Source: Exiguobacterium chiriqhucha RW-2
GTDB lineage: Bacteria > Bacillota > Bacilli > Exiguobacteriales > Exiguobacteriaceae
Assembly: GCF_000416965.1 (NCBI RefSeq)
Contig: NZ_ATCL01000014.1
Coordinates: 372,001-436,000, forward strand
Direction: 5' to 3'
Length of the DNA stretch: 64,000 bases
A program made the translations under genes and the position numbers. Shown in pieces: positions 51,395 to 60,488 of the stretch; the first letter of the stretch is position 1, and each line of letters starts with the position of its first letter. Under the pieces are notes generated by a model. It did not search any database and was not told where the DNA came from. It saw nothing but the letters and a program-made list of their open reading frames with translations.

Positions 51395-52279
51395 ATGTTT
51401 GGAGCAATCGAGGCAGGCGGTACGAAAATGGTATGTGGGATTGGGATGGAGACTGGGGAGATCATTCGACATACCTCGATTCCAACGACGACGCCAGAAG
51501 AGACGATGGCGCGCATCTTTGAATTTTTTGCAGGCGAATCAATCGAGGCACTCGGTGTCGGCACGTTCGGTCCGGTCGATTTGGATCCAGATAGTGATAC
51601 GTATGGTCATATTACGACGACACCGAAAGTGAGATGGGCAAACTATCCATTATACGAAACGTTAAAATCACATTTTGGTGTCCCGGTAATCCTTGATACC
51701 GATGTGAACGGAGCAGCGTTTGGAGAAATGAAATTCGGTGGGGCCAAAGATGTATCTAGTTGCGTCTACATGACCGTGGGAACCGGAATCGGTGCGGGGG
51801 CCGTGATCGATGGGGAACTCGTCCATGGGATGGGTCACCCAGAGATGGGCCATATTTTAGTCAGACGTCATCCGAGCGACGATTCGAATGGTGTCTGTCC
51901 ATATCATGGAGACTGTCTTGAAGGGCTCGCATCAGGACCTGCAATCGAGGCACGGAGCGGTGTCAAAGGTCATCTTTTGGATGAGACAGATGAAACGTGG
52001 GATATCGAAGCGGATTATCTCGCTCAGGCGTTGATGAACTTTGCCCTCATCATTGCTCCGCAACGAATCATCCTCGGTGGTGGGGTCATGAAGCAACAAC
52101 ATGTGTTCCCGAAAGTTCGGGAGGCATTCAAAGAGAAGTTGAATGGCTATATTCAAAATCAGTATGTGGACAATGTCGAGACGTACATCGTGCCACCAAC
52201 ATTAGGTGATTTTGCGGGATTAAAAGGTGCGTTAGCCCTCGCCATCTATAAAGAGGACATACACCATGCCCGGCGTTGA
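51395..52279 (+). CDS. ROK family fructokinase (GmuE/ScrK type)
   Basis: This 294-residue kinase begins MFGAIEAGGTKMVCGIG and has the ROK phosphate loop, TVGTGIGAGAVIDGEL near 130, the zinc-binding GHPEMGHILVRRHP segment near 150 with CPYHGDCLEGL, and LGGGV near 228. It belongs to the Bacillus fructokinase/mannokinase group (GmuE, YdhR). It phosphorylates free fructose or mannose and complements the PTS when hexose is released inside the cell, as by the GH38 enzyme in the nearby cluster. The ATG at 51395 has AAAGGGG eight bases upstream. It overlaps the esterase gene by 14 bases. Confidence 0.9.
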   Translation: MFGAIEAGGTKMVCGIGMETGEIIRHTSIPTTTPEETMARIFEFFAGESIEALGVGTFGPVDLDPDSDTYGHITTTPKVRWANYPLYETLKSHFGVPVILDTDVNGAAFGEMKFGGAKDVSSCVYMTVGTGIGAGAVIDGELVHGMGHPEMGHILVRRHPSDDSNGVCPYHGDCLEGLASGPAIEARSGVKGHLLDETDETWDIEADYLAQALMNFALIIAPQRIILGGGVMKQQHVFPKVREAFKEKLNGYIQNQYVDNVETYIVPPTLGDFAGLKGALALAIYKEDIHHARR

Positions 52280-53216
52280 TGGATCGGTCCGTGAGCTCGA
52301 GGCCTACCAATCGCACGTGACATTGCCGGACGACTTTGATTCGTTTTGGGAATCTAAGCTAGAGGCATTGCGAGACGTTCCACTCTCGATTGAACGTATA
52401 CGGCTCGATTCCTATATTCGGAATGTGATGGTTGAACAAATCAAGTATCAGTCGTTAGAAGGGATTCTTCATCATGCGACGTATATTTCACCGAGCGATT
52501 TGGATGAGTCGCTTCCTGTCGTCGTCATGTATCACGGATATGACTGGAATACACATGAACCCCATATCGCGATGAAATATGTCGTCCAGGGGATGGGCGT
52601 GCTGTTGGTCGAAACGCGTGATCAAGGCATGGTTGCTGACCAGATGATTTCGTATCCGATGGGTGGCGCTTCAGGTTGGATGACGAAAGGGATTTTTAAT
52701 AAAGAAGGCTATTACTATACGAACGTCATCTTAGATTCGTTACGTGCGCTTGATGTCGCGCTTGAATTGTCTGGCAGCAGGTCCGCGATTGTGGAGGGCG
52801 GTAGCCAAGGTGGTGGCATCGGCCTAGGTGTCAGTGCTTTGCACCCTAAAGTAAAACTTGCCTTGATTGATATCCCATTCCTCTGTGATATTCCACGCGG
52901 GGTCGAGCTGGCCGTCCGAGGGCCATACCTGGAGATTTCTCATTATTTTAAAGTCCACGATCCTCTTCACCAACAGGAGAAAGCCATCTATGATACGTTG
53001 CGCTATATCGATGGCATCAATTTTGCCCGTCGAATCACGTGCCCGGTCATGGTCGGTGTCGGCCTGCTAGACGAGGTGTGTCCTCCTTCAACGGCATATG
53101 CCTTATACCGAGAATTAGGCGGAGAAAAAGAGTTACGGGTGTATCCGGAATATGCCCATGGCCTATCCAGTTGGCATGAAGAAGAAAAATTAAAATTTGT
53201 CTCCAATTATATATAA
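52266..53216 (+). CDS. AXE1/Cah family carbohydrate esterase
   Basis: The 316-residue alpha/beta hydrolase resembles acetyl-xylan esterase/cephalosporin-C deacetylase (CE7). It has the opening LPDDFDSFWESKLEAL, the nucleophile in EGGSQGGGIGLGVSALHP (Ser about 180), RDQGM, the acid in GLLDEVCPPSTAYAL (Asp about 270), and the His in PEYAHGLSSWHEEE (about 300). CE7 enzymes remove acetyl groups from short, imported sugars in the cytoplasm; there is no signal peptide. Here it probably deacetylates imported mannosides. It is translationally coupled to the fructokinase gene. Confidence 0.85.
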   Translation: MPGVDGSVRELEAYQSHVTLPDDFDSFWESKLEALRDVPLSIERIRLDSYIRNVMVEQIKYQSLEGILHHATYISPSDLDESLPVVVMYHGYDWNTHEPHIAMKYVVQGMGVLLVETRDQGMVADQMISYPMGGASGWMTKGIFNKEGYYYTNVILDSLRALDVALELSGSRSAIVEGGSQGGGIGLGVSALHPKVKLALIDIPFLCDIPRGVELAVRGPYLEISHYFKVHDPLHQQEKAIYDTLRYIDGINFARRITCPVMVGVGLLDEVCPPSTAYALYRELGGEKELRVYPEYAHGLSSWHEEEKLKFVSNYI

Positions 53217-53222
53217 TTCCCG

Positions 53223-53250
53223 ACTCCATCATTTTGATGGAGTTTTTTTC
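53223..53250 (+). terminator. Rho-independent terminator after the esterase gene
   Basis: ACTCCATC pairs perfectly with GATGGAGT around ATTTT, followed by seven T. Confidence 0.85.
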
Positions 53251-53346
53251 ATACATTTTTTTATGAAGGTCATTTGTCCTGAAAATAGGTATTAAGCCTT
53301 AGTCGATTTCTTCATGAAAGGTATAGACTGCTTTAATAAAAACAAA

Positions 53347-53363
53347 TTGAAAATAATTTTCAA
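53347..53363. promoter_or_regulatory. Perfect 17-bp palindrome, candidate RpiR-type operator
   Basis: TTGAAAATAATTTTCAA is its own reverse complement around a central A. It lies about 27 bases upstream of the -35 of the GHL10 promoter. The same core recurs at 55853, upstream of the ABC transporter promoter. Confidence 0.6.
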
Positions 53364-53389
53364 TAAATTCCATAAAAGTAAAATGATTA

Positions 53390-53418
53390 TTTTTGCCTAC
53401 ATGGTCATGTGCTATGGT
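53390..53418 (+). promoter_or_regulatory. Predicted SigA promoter of the GHL10 gene
   Basis: TTTTTG at 53390-53395 and TATGGT at 53413-53418, spaced 17, with TGC before the -10 (extended form). Confidence 0.45.
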
Positions 53419-53423
53419 GTTTT

Positions 53424-53437
53424 TGTAAGCGTTTACT
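53424..53437 (+). promoter_or_regulatory. cre box upstream of the GHL10 gene
   Basis: TGTAAGCGTTTACT matches the cre consensus at all but the last position. It lies directly after the -10, so CcpA would repress. Confidence 0.7.
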
Positions 53438-53459
53438 TTTATTAAGGGAGATGAATCAC

Positions 53460-55796
53460 ATGTCAAAACGTACAATGATTAGTTCAGCACTCAGCTTGAC
53501 GTTGATTGGAAGCTTACTACCGCTGCAATCGGAAGCGGCCACGAAGGACGTATTGAAAGTCGTCGATGCATCCGGAGATGAGATGGCGATTGGCGGAATC
53601 AATAAACTCGCGAATCAAAACCAGCTCATTATCTTCAACGACCAATTCAGCTACTATACGGAGACAAATCCAGCCAGTACAGAAGTCGTGTTGGAGAAAG
53701 TCGGAATCAACACGTACACGGTTGTCGAGAAACGGAGCGGAAATAGCCCAATCCCAGAAAATGGACTCGTTCTCTCGACAGGTAAAGACACGACAGCAGA
53801 AATCAAATCATTCTTACAACAACTCGAAGCGGGAGAACGCATCTTTTTAGATGAACCTGTGCAGAAACAAGAAGCCAAACAGGCGAACGCAGTCGACCCG
53901 ACGCGTCAGACGAACCCGGACGGTGCGCCATTTGATGGATTCCGTGGACCGGATCAATTGATTGTCTATACGCCAGCTTTTGGAGAAACAACGAAAACGA
54001 ACGTGTATGGCTATGAAATCACGGTAGAAAACGGCTACGTGACGAAGCTTGGCGGCGGTAACTCTGCTATCCCGAAAAATGGATTTGTTGTCAGTGGGCA
54101 CGGCGTGAACTCATCGTTCCTGTCAGCAAATAGCATCATCGGAGCGAAAGTGGATGTCACGAATGGAGTCGTCACCATCACCCAAGATGTAGACAGTTAC
54201 GCATTCCAAAGTGGAAAGGCGATGGAAAAGGCCGAACAGTCAATCGCCAAAGCGAAAGCTGAATGGGTTGACGTCCCGTTTGATTTAGCCGAAGAGGCAC
54301 TCGGTTCAGCTCGAGCACTACTCGAGCAGGCGAATGCGGAGACTGATCCCGTCGTCGCACTCGATACAGTACGACAAGCGACCCAACATGCCTATGATGC
54401 GTACTATTATTCCATCGATTCGGGTGTGGCCGAACAACGGGCCGTGTGGCATCGACCGAAAGAGTCGACACTCGCCGGCGTCGAAACGGTACTCGATCGG
54501 ATGGAGCGGGCCGGCTTCAACGCGGTCTACTTAGAGACAACATTCTGGGGGTATCCGATCTATCCGAGTGCCGTCCAAGACAAATATGGCTTGCCGACAC
54601 AGCACCCGAACTTTAAAAACGGAGACTTTGGCGAACACGGGACGGATATTCTCGCAGCCTATATCGCGGAGGCGAAAGAACGTGGCATGACGGTACATGC
54701 ATGGACGGATGGATTTATGGTCGGGGAAGCGAGTCTCGGTGTGCCTTCACAATTTAAGAACTATCCAGAATGGGCAGCTGTGCAACGTACGAATACGACT
54801 GGACAACCTGCACCTGACACATCAAGTCGCTATTACTGGCTCGATATCATGCAACCAGCAGTTCAGGACTATATGCTCGAGCTGTACGAAGAGATGGAAG
54901 AGAAATACGACATTAAAGGATTGAATATTGACTACATGCGTCTCCCACACCATGGGTTCGATAAAGCATATGGATTCAGTGAGCCGACGCGAGCATTGTA
55001 CAAAGACGTCAGTGGAATCGATCCGATTGACCTAAAAGCCGGTTCGGCTGAGTGGGATACGTTCCAAGCATGGGTTCGTGAGCGTGAGAATGAGTTTGTC
55101 GAAAAACTACATGATGTATCGAAGAAAAACGACGCGAAATTCATGTTGACGGCAACGCCGGAACCGGGTGCGGAAGAAGTGTACATCAGTGATTGGAAAG
55201 ATGATATTGATGCAGTCATCCCGCAAGCGTACGGACATGACTTCAACAGTATCCAAAAGACCGTTCAGGCAAGTAAGAAATTGATGCCTGAAGGAACGAT
55301 GTACTATACTGGCATCTATTCGTTCTATCACCACTTGAACGAAGGTGCAGCGGTCGATGACGTCTTGTCGGCGAAGTACGGAACGTCAGGCGTCAACATG
55401 TTCGCATTCGGCCAAGCGAGCGCACCTTCCGTTGATGCGCTTGGAAAAGGTCCATGGCGCGATGCAGCTGTTAATCCAGGGGAAGAGCCACTACTTGCAA
55501 TCGAGGCCTTGCTGAAGGATACGCGACAAGAGATGAACAGTCTGTATATACCGAAGAAAGGAATCGATAAACAAGCAGGTCGTGCCCTTGCGAAAGAAAT
55601 TCAGCCGCTTGAACGTAAAGCACGCCATGGCTCATTGACGACAGATGATCTCAATCGAATCAAAGAGACGATTACAGAAATGGCCTCACGTGATGACATC
55701 GATCCGACACTCGAGGAACGTTTGCTCACACGTGTAAGCGATATGCAACAATGGCACCAGTATGCGATTGATCGTCAAGGATTCAGCGCTAAGTAA
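53460..55796 (+). CDS. Secreted GHL10/DUF187-type glycosyl hydrolase-like protein
   Basis: The 778-residue protein has a Sec signal peptide (about 1-26, ending SEA-ATKD), two related beta domains in tandem (about 55-115 and 155-215; each with a run of the IPENG/IPKNGF kind), a helical linker with KAMEKAEQSIAKAK, and a GHL10 TIM-barrel domain (about 320-630: AVWHRPKESTLAGVETVLDRM, NAVYLETTFWGYPIYPSAVQ, GLNIDYMRLPH, VIPQAYGHDFN). Such proteins are extracellular and are thought to act on glycans; no signature active-site test was possible. The ATG at 53460 has GGGAG nine bases upstream. It is led by a cre box and a palindrome. It likely starts extracellular breakdown of the mannoside. Confidence 0.85.
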   Translation: MSKRTMISSALSLTLIGSLLPLQSEAATKDVLKVVDASGDEMAIGGINKLANQNQLIIFNDQFSYYTETNPASTEVVLEKVGINTYTVVEKRSGNSPIPENGLVLSTGKDTTAEIKSFLQQLEAGERIFLDEPVQKQEAKQANAVDPTRQTNPDGAPFDGFRGPDQLIVYTPAFGETTKTNVYGYEITVENGYVTKLGGGNSAIPKNGFVVSGHGVNSSFLSANSIIGAKVDVTNGVVTITQDVDSYAFQSGKAMEKAEQSIAKAKAEWVDVPFDLAEEALGSARALLEQANAETDPVVALDTVRQATQHAYDAYYYSIDSGVAEQRAVWHRPKESTLAGVETVLDRMERAGFNAVYLETTFWGYPIYPSAVQDKYGLPTQHPNFKNGDFGEHGTDILAAYIAEAKERGMTVHAWTDGFMVGEASLGVPSQFKNYPEWAAVQRTNTTGQPAPDTSSRYYWLDIMQPAVQDYMLELYEEMEEKYDIKGLNIDYMRLPHHGFDKAYGFSEPTRALYKDVSGIDPIDLKAGSAEWDTFQAWVRERENEFVEKLHDVSKKNDAKFMLTATPEPGAEEVYISDWKDDIDAVIPQAYGHDFNSIQKTVQASKKLMPEGTMYYTGIYSFYHHLNEGAAVDDVLSAKYGTSGVNMFAFGQASAPSVDALGKGPWRDAAVNPGEEPLLAIEALLKDTRQEMNSLYIPKKGIDKQAGRALAKEIQPLERKARHGSLTTDDLNRIKETITEMASRDDIDPTLEERLLTRVSDMQQWHQYAIDRQGFSAK

Positions 55797-55817
55797 TATT
55801 GTTAAAGACGTGAACCA

Positions 55818-55850
55818 AGCTCGCCTTAATTATAGGGCGAGTTTTTGTTT
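55818..55850 (+). terminator. Rho-independent terminator after the GHL10 gene
   Basis: CTCGCC pairs with GGCGAG around a ten-base AT loop, followed by TTTTTGTTTT. Confidence 0.75.
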
Positions 55851-55852
55851 TA

Positions 55853-55865
55853 GAAAATTATTTTC
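55853..55865. promoter_or_regulatory. Second copy of the GAAAAT...TTTTC palindrome
   Basis: GAAAATTATTTTC is a perfect palindrome around T and equals the core of the site at 53347 read on the other strand. It ends 15 bases before the -35 of the transporter promoter. Confidence 0.55.
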
Positions 55866-55880
55866 ATTTTGATTTTAGTA

Positions 55881-55909
55881 TTGCAAATAGATTTCTTTAG
55901 CGATATGAT
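55881..55909 (+). promoter_or_regulatory. SigA promoter of the mannoside operon
   Basis: TTGCAA at 55881-55886 and TATGAT at 55904-55909 are spaced 17 bases. A cre box follows. Confidence 0.65.
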
Positions 55910-55916
55910 GAATTTG

Positions 55917-55930
55917 TGAAAACGCTTTCT
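55917..55930 (+). promoter_or_regulatory. cre box of the mannoside operon
   Basis: TGAAAACGCTTTCT matches the cre consensus except the final base. It lies about eight bases after the -10, over the likely transcription start. Confidence 0.7.
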
Positions 55931-55956
55931 ATTTTATCTCGGGGAGGAAATGGAAC

Positions 55957-57279
55957 ATGAATAAACGTACGAAACGGATCGTCGCGAGCGCATCGGTCGC
56001 GGCTTTGTCAGTCGGTTTGATGGCGTGCAGCAATGATGAGGCGAGTGAAGGCAGCGCATCGTCAGACGGTGAATTGTCAGGCAAGGTTACGATGTGGACA
56101 GCTTCACTTGCGGGTGAGCCATTCGACTCTTACTTTGCGGACATTGAAAAAGAGTTTGAAGAGATGCACCCAGATGTGGATGTCGTCATCGAAGACGTCC
56201 CGCAAAACGAAATGGAACAAAAAGTATTGACTTCACTCACGGGCAGTGACGTTCCGGATGTCGTCAACTTGAACCCGCACTATATGTCGAACATCGCAGC
56301 ACAAGGGGGCTTGCTCGAGTTAGACGGGTTGCTCTCGGATGAAGCGAAAACGGCCTATGTTGATGGACCATACAACTCAGGTATGTTCGAAGAGAAGTTG
56401 TATGCACTTCCTTGGTATTTGACGACAACGGTGTCTTGGTACAATGGAGACCATTTCGAACAAGCCGGTATTAAAGAAGTCCCGACTTCAACCGAGAGTA
56501 TTTATGAAGCGTCGAAAATGTTGACGGAGAAGACGGGTAAACCAGCATTCTATCCGGTCATCAATGACGGGAACGCCATCATGGAAAAAATGGTTTCGAT
56601 TGCAGGCGAACCGCTCGTCGAGGATGGAAAAGCTACATTTGCAGACAACGAAAACATCATCGAGTACTTTGAAACGATGCAAAAAATGTATAAAGAAGGT
56701 TTGATTCCACAAGAAGCAGCCGAGGGATCAATCAAAACAGGTCAAGAGTTGTACATGGCAGGTAACACATCACTGCTTGAAGGTGGCGTGACATTCCTTG
56801 GACCGGTTGAAAGTGGAGCACCAGACATTTACAACGTTTCAAAAGCAGGACAACCACTTGAAGCATCAGACGCACCAGTCAACGTCGCCGTCATGAACTT
56901 TGCGGTTCCTGCGAAGACGAAGAACAAAGAGGCGGCGGTCGCATTCGCCGAGTTCGTCACGAATGCTGACAACCAACTTGAGTTTGCGAAGACTGCCGGA
57001 ACGGTGTTGCCATCAACGAAAGCATCACTCGAAGATGAGTACTTCACGAATCCAGGAGACTCTCCAAAAGCGCTCGGGATGATGGAAGCTTCGAAATCAT
57101 TGGAGCGTGCAGAAGTTCTTGTCCCGCCGACAGAGAACAGCGCCGAACTCCGTGAGTCGACGAAGAATATGTTTGTCCAAAACATGCAGGGCAAGATGTC
57201 AGGAAAAGAAGCTGTAGAAGCACTTGCGAAAGCTTGGGATGATGCCTTCGAGAAGTCTGGCGAGAGCGTCACATTCTAA
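55957..57279 (+). CDS. ABC transporter substrate-binding lipoprotein (CUT1)
   Basis: The 440-residue protein has a lipoprotein signal ending LMAC (Cys24), then the binding-protein fold (KVTMWTASLAGEPFDSYFAD, DVPDVVNLNPHY, and EAAVAFAEFVTNADNQLEFAK near 325). It captures an oligosaccharide, by context a mannoside, for the permeases encoded next. The ribosome site GGGGAGG precedes the ATG. The promoter, palindrome and cre box lie upstream. A strong hairpin follows before the permease genes. As in the galactoside operon, no ATPase is encoded, so a shared ATPase is expected. Confidence 0.9.
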   Translation: MNKRTKRIVASASVAALSVGLMACSNDEASEGSASSDGELSGKVTMWTASLAGEPFDSYFADIEKEFEEMHPDVDVVIEDVPQNEMEQKVLTSLTGSDVPDVVNLNPHYMSNIAAQGGLLELDGLLSDEAKTAYVDGPYNSGMFEEKLYALPWYLTTTVSWYNGDHFEQAGIKEVPTSTESIYEASKMLTEKTGKPAFYPVINDGNAIMEKMVSIAGEPLVEDGKATFADNENIIEYFETMQKMYKEGLIPQEAAEGSIKTGQELYMAGNTSLLEGGVTFLGPVESGAPDIYNVSKAGQPLEASDAPVNVAVMNFAVPAKTKNKEAAVAFAEFVTNADNQLEFAKTAGTVLPSTKASLEDEYFTNPGDSPKALGMMEASKSLERAEVLVPPTENSAELRESTKNMFVQNMQGKMSGKEAVEALAKAWDDAFEKSGESVTF

Positions 57280-57287
57280 ACGTTGAG

Positions 57288-57330
57288 AGCTGAATCAAAA
57301 GGAGACCCCCCTTTTGGTTCAGCTTGTTTT
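57288..57330 (+). terminator. Intercistronic hairpin after the binding-protein gene
   Basis: AGCTGAATCAAAAGG pairs with CCTTTTGGTTCAGCT (one T-G pair) over 15 bp around eight bases, then TGTTTT. It lies inside the operon, as in the galactoside operon. Confidence 0.75.
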
Positions 57331-57350
57331 ATTGGAAGGAGAAACCACAG

Positions 57351-58286
57351 ATGAATAAAGAGAACATAGCAATCCCTGTGTCGGTCACAAAAACAAAGGC
57401 CGTCAAAAGGAAGAATAAAAACCTCCTCACCCCTTGGCTGTTCTTACTCCCATCGATTATCGTGCTTGGGACGTTCCTCGTCATCCCGATTGTCGAAGCG
57501 TTCCATTGGAGTTTACTGGACTATAAAATCATTGCGGGGACAGGAGAGTTTGTCGGACTCGCCAACTTCAAAGAGATTTTTACAGACACGACGTTTTGGC
57601 TCGCGCTTTGGAACACGATTCTCTTCTTGATCATCGTGTTACCATTGAACATCTTTTTGCCAATGATTTTAGCAGTCCTCGTGAACCAAGCGATTAAAGG
57701 TGTCTCGACGTTCCGGATCTTGTATTACTTGCCAGTCGTCACACCGATGGTCGTTGCGGCATTGATGTGGAAAATGCTCTATTCACAGAGCGGTCCGATT
57801 TCATCGATTTTAGTTTCACTTGGCTTGTTCGACAATCCAACGAATTTACTTGTTGAAAGCTCCACCGCGCTCGTCGCCGTCTCGGCCATCACGGTGTGGA
57901 AAGGACTCGGCTACTACATGATCATCTACTTGGCAGGACTGCAATCGATTTCGAAAGACGTTTATGAATCAGCAGAAATCGATGGAGCGAACGCTATTCA
58001 AAAATTCTGGCGCATCACTGTACCAATGTTAACCCCTTCGGTCACGCTCGTATCCGTCATGACCATCATCGCCGGGATGAAAGTGTTTGAAGAGATTGCG
58101 CTTACGACCGGTGGTGGGCCAGCTGGTGCGACGACAACGCTCGTCATGTATATCTTCAACAAATTCATGTCACTTGACGTCAGTATTGCTTCAGCAGCTG
58201 GGGTCGTGCTACTCCTTCTCGCGATTGGTGCGTCTTTGCTTCAAATGAAGTTGACGAGCTCACGCGAAGACGATTTACGGGCTTAA
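57351..58286 (+). CDS. Sugar ABC transporter permease 1
   Basis: The 311-residue membrane protein has about six helices after a Lys-rich N-terminus and the EAA loop SKDVYESAEIDGANAIQKFWRI near residue 210. It forms the import pore with the next gene. GAAGGAG gives the ATG at 57351; a longer frame from 57324 overlaps the hairpin. Comparison with 35850 shows the same overall plan but low identity, so the two systems are separate acquisitions for different sugars. Confidence 0.9.
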   Translation: MNKENIAIPVSVTKTKAVKRKNKNLLTPWLFLLPSIIVLGTFLVIPIVEAFHWSLLDYKIIAGTGEFVGLANFKEIFTDTTFWLALWNTILFLIIVLPLNIFLPMILAVLVNQAIKGVSTFRILYYLPVVTPMVVAALMWKMLYSQSGPISSILVSLGLFDNPTNLLVESSTALVAVSAITVWKGLGYYMIIYLAGLQSISKDVYESAEIDGANAIQKFWRITVPMLTPSVTLVSVMTIIAGMKVFEEIALTTGGGPAGATTTLVMYIFNKFMSLDVSIASAAGVVLLLLAIGASLLQMKLTSSREDDLRA

Positions 58287-58299
58287 GGAGGAATTATTA

Positions 58300-59124
58300 A
58301 TGAAACGAAAAAGAATAACACAAAAATTGATGCTCTATGCCTTGATGGTATTCATCTCGGTGATTACAGTCGGACCATTTCTCGTGACCTTATTTATGGC
58401 ATTGAAGTCACCCGGTGAGAATATTTACGGAACGATTTATCCGACCGACCCGACACTGGCGAACTTTACCGATTCGTTCTCAAAAGCGAATTTCGGTTTA
58501 TATTTCTTGAATACGTTCATCGTGACAGCCATCGCCATTCCACTCAACTTACTATTTTGTAGTTTGGCAGCCTATCCACTTGCACGGATGGACTTTCGCG
58601 GTCGTGGAATCGTGTTGTCACTGATTATCGCCACGATGATGGTGCCGTTCCAATTGTATATGGCGCCGTTGTTCCAACTTGCTGGTGAGCTAGGCCTTCG
58701 TAACACGTACGTCGGATTGATTGTTATGCAAGTCGCGACAGCGTTCGGGATTTACTTGATGCGACAAGCCTACTTACGAATCCCAAAAGAATTGGAAGAA
58801 TCGGCATATTTGGACGGGGCGAATCGCTTCCAAGTATGGTACCGCGTCGCGTTACCGCTTGTGAAACCAACACTTGTCACATTGGCGATTTTCACGTTCA
58901 TGGGCACATGGGGTGACTACTTATGGCCACTCTTGAATTCGACCGAGAGTAGTATGTATACACTTTCCATCGGGCTAGCGCAACTTTCACAAAACTTTGA
59001 TGGATCAAACTTGAAACTGATCAGCGCTGCTTCGATTTTGACGACAATCCCGACATTGATTCTGTTTATGGCGCTCCAAAAGTACTTTATCTCTGGGGCG
59101 ACAGACGGTGCAGTAAAAGGATAA
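58300..59124 (+). CDS. Sugar ABC transporter permease 2
   Basis: This 274-residue partner permease has six helices, the early conserved MALKSPGENIYGTIYPTDP stretch, and the EAA loop PKELEESAYLDGANRFQVWYR near 165. It ends GATDGAVKG, typical of the family. TAAGGAGG stands before the ATG, 13 bases after permease 1. The following FAD oxidoreductase starts 20 bases on, so they are one transcript. Confidence 0.9.
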   Translation: MKRKRITQKLMLYALMVFISVITVGPFLVTLFMALKSPGENIYGTIYPTDPTLANFTDSFSKANFGLYFLNTFIVTAIAIPLNLLFCSLAAYPLARMDFRGRGIVLSLIIATMMVPFQLYMAPLFQLAGELGLRNTYVGLIVMQVATAFGIYLMRQAYLRIPKELEESAYLDGANRFQVWYRVALPLVKPTLVTLAIFTFMGTWGDYLWPLLNSTESSMYTLSIGLAQLSQNFDGSNLKLISAASILTTIPTLILFMALQKYFISGATDGAVKG

Positions 59125-59144
59125 GAGAGAAAGGGTGCGAAGAG

Positions 59145-60488
59145 ATGATTCACTATGCAGGACATGATTTACCGATTATGCGAGACGTTGATTGCGTCGT
59201 TGTAGGCGGTGGAACAGCTGGGGTGACGGCGGCCTTTGCGGCAGCAAGAGAAGGCCTCGAGACACTTGTCATCGAGAAGACGATTGCCCTCGGCGGAACG
59301 CAGACGAATGCACTCGTCTCTCCGATGATGCCGACACACGTTCAGCCGCGCGGTATCAATCGATTGATCATCGAAGCGTTAGAAGAACGTGGAGTAAGAA
59401 CGGACGATGGTACGACGAATTGCCGCTGGTTCAACGTAGAAGCGTTGACCTCTGTGACCGAAGAACTGCTCGACCAGGCGGGGTGTCATATCTTATATGA
59501 TGCGGTCGTCATCGATGTCGTGAAAGAACAAGATCGGGTGACACATCTGGTCGTCCAGACATGTGCAGGCTTGGTCGCGATTGGGACGCGGACTGTGGTT
59601 GATGCATCTGCGGACGCCGTCATCGCTCGTGTGACAGGAATACCGGTCACATCAGGAGATGTTGATGGTCATAACCAACAGATGACATTTCGTTTTGAAA
59701 TGGGAGGAATTGACCTGTCACGTGTCAGAAGCTACATCCTCGAGCTAGGCGAGACGTTCTGTCGAATTGAAGACCCTGACTTTTTTGAAATCGTGATGGT
59801 ACCTGGGAAAGGTCATGTCCTTGAAACGCTATTCCAACAAGGGCTAGAATCCGGAGAACTGCGTCAAGATGACCTCAAATATTTTCAGGCGTTCACGCAA
59901 CCAGGAAAACCTGGTGTATTCTCCTTCAACTGTCCGCATATCCCACGATTGACGGACACGACCGATCCATTCGTTCGTTCAGATGCGGTCCGAATCGGAC
60001 GCCAAATGATTCAGCGGATCAGTCGATTTTTGATTCGTCGTCTACCTGGATTTGAACAAGCGTTTCTTCTGAAGGAAGCGACACAGCTGGGAGTTCGTGA
60101 ATCGTATCGTATCCAAGGACAATACATTTTGAGTGAAATCGATTATGCGAAACGTGCACGGTTCGTAGACGCAATTGCGCGGGGAGATTGGTACGTCGAT
60201 GTTCACAGTGTCAAAGGAGACGGGGAGCTGCCTAAAAAATATGAAGCAGGCGAATATTACGAAATCCCATACCGTTCGCTCGTCAGCCACGAAGTCGAAA
60301 ACGTCATTTTTGCGGGAAGACATATTTCGAGCACGTTCTTGATGCAAGCCTCACTTCGAATCCAACCGACGTTACGAGATGTTGGAGAGGCGGCAGGTCT
60401 TGCGGCCGCCGTGTCGCTTCAGACCGGAACAGCATTGCGTGAGCTGGACGGTGCCATGGTCCGAGAACGACTGGAGGTCATGCAATGA
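59145..60488 (+). CDS. FAD-dependent oxidoreductase in the mannoside operon
   Basis: The 447-residue protein starts with an FAD-binding Rossmann fold (DCVVVGGGTAGVTAAFAAARE near residues 15-35, then VIEK) and looks like the FAD_oxidored (PF12831) family, whose members often sit in polysaccharide-use operons with glycosidases. ALGGTQTNALVSPMMPTH follows as in that family, and the end has VIFAGRHISSTFLMQASLRIQPTLRD. The substrate is unknown; oxidation of a sugar or a sugar acid is possible. It overlaps the alpha-mannosidase gene by four bases, so they are probably co-translated and act on the same imported substrate. Confidence 0.8.
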   Translation: MIHYAGHDLPIMRDVDCVVVGGGTAGVTAAFAAAREGLETLVIEKTIALGGTQTNALVSPMMPTHVQPRGINRLIIEALEERGVRTDDGTTNCRWFNVEALTSVTEELLDQAGCHILYDAVVIDVVKEQDRVTHLVVQTCAGLVAIGTRTVVDASADAVIARVTGIPVTSGDVDGHNQQMTFRFEMGGIDLSRVRSYILELGETFCRIEDPDFFEIVMVPGKGHVLETLFQQGLESGELRQDDLKYFQAFTQPGKPGVFSFNCPHIPRLTDTTDPFVRSDAVRIGRQMIQRISRFLIRRLPGFEQAFLLKEATQLGVRESYRIQGQYILSEIDYAKRARFVDAIARGDWYVDVHSVKGDGELPKKYEAGEYYEIPYRSLVSHEVENVIFAGRHISSTFLMQASLRIQPTLRDVGEAAGLAAAVSLQTGTALRELDGAMVRERLEVMQ

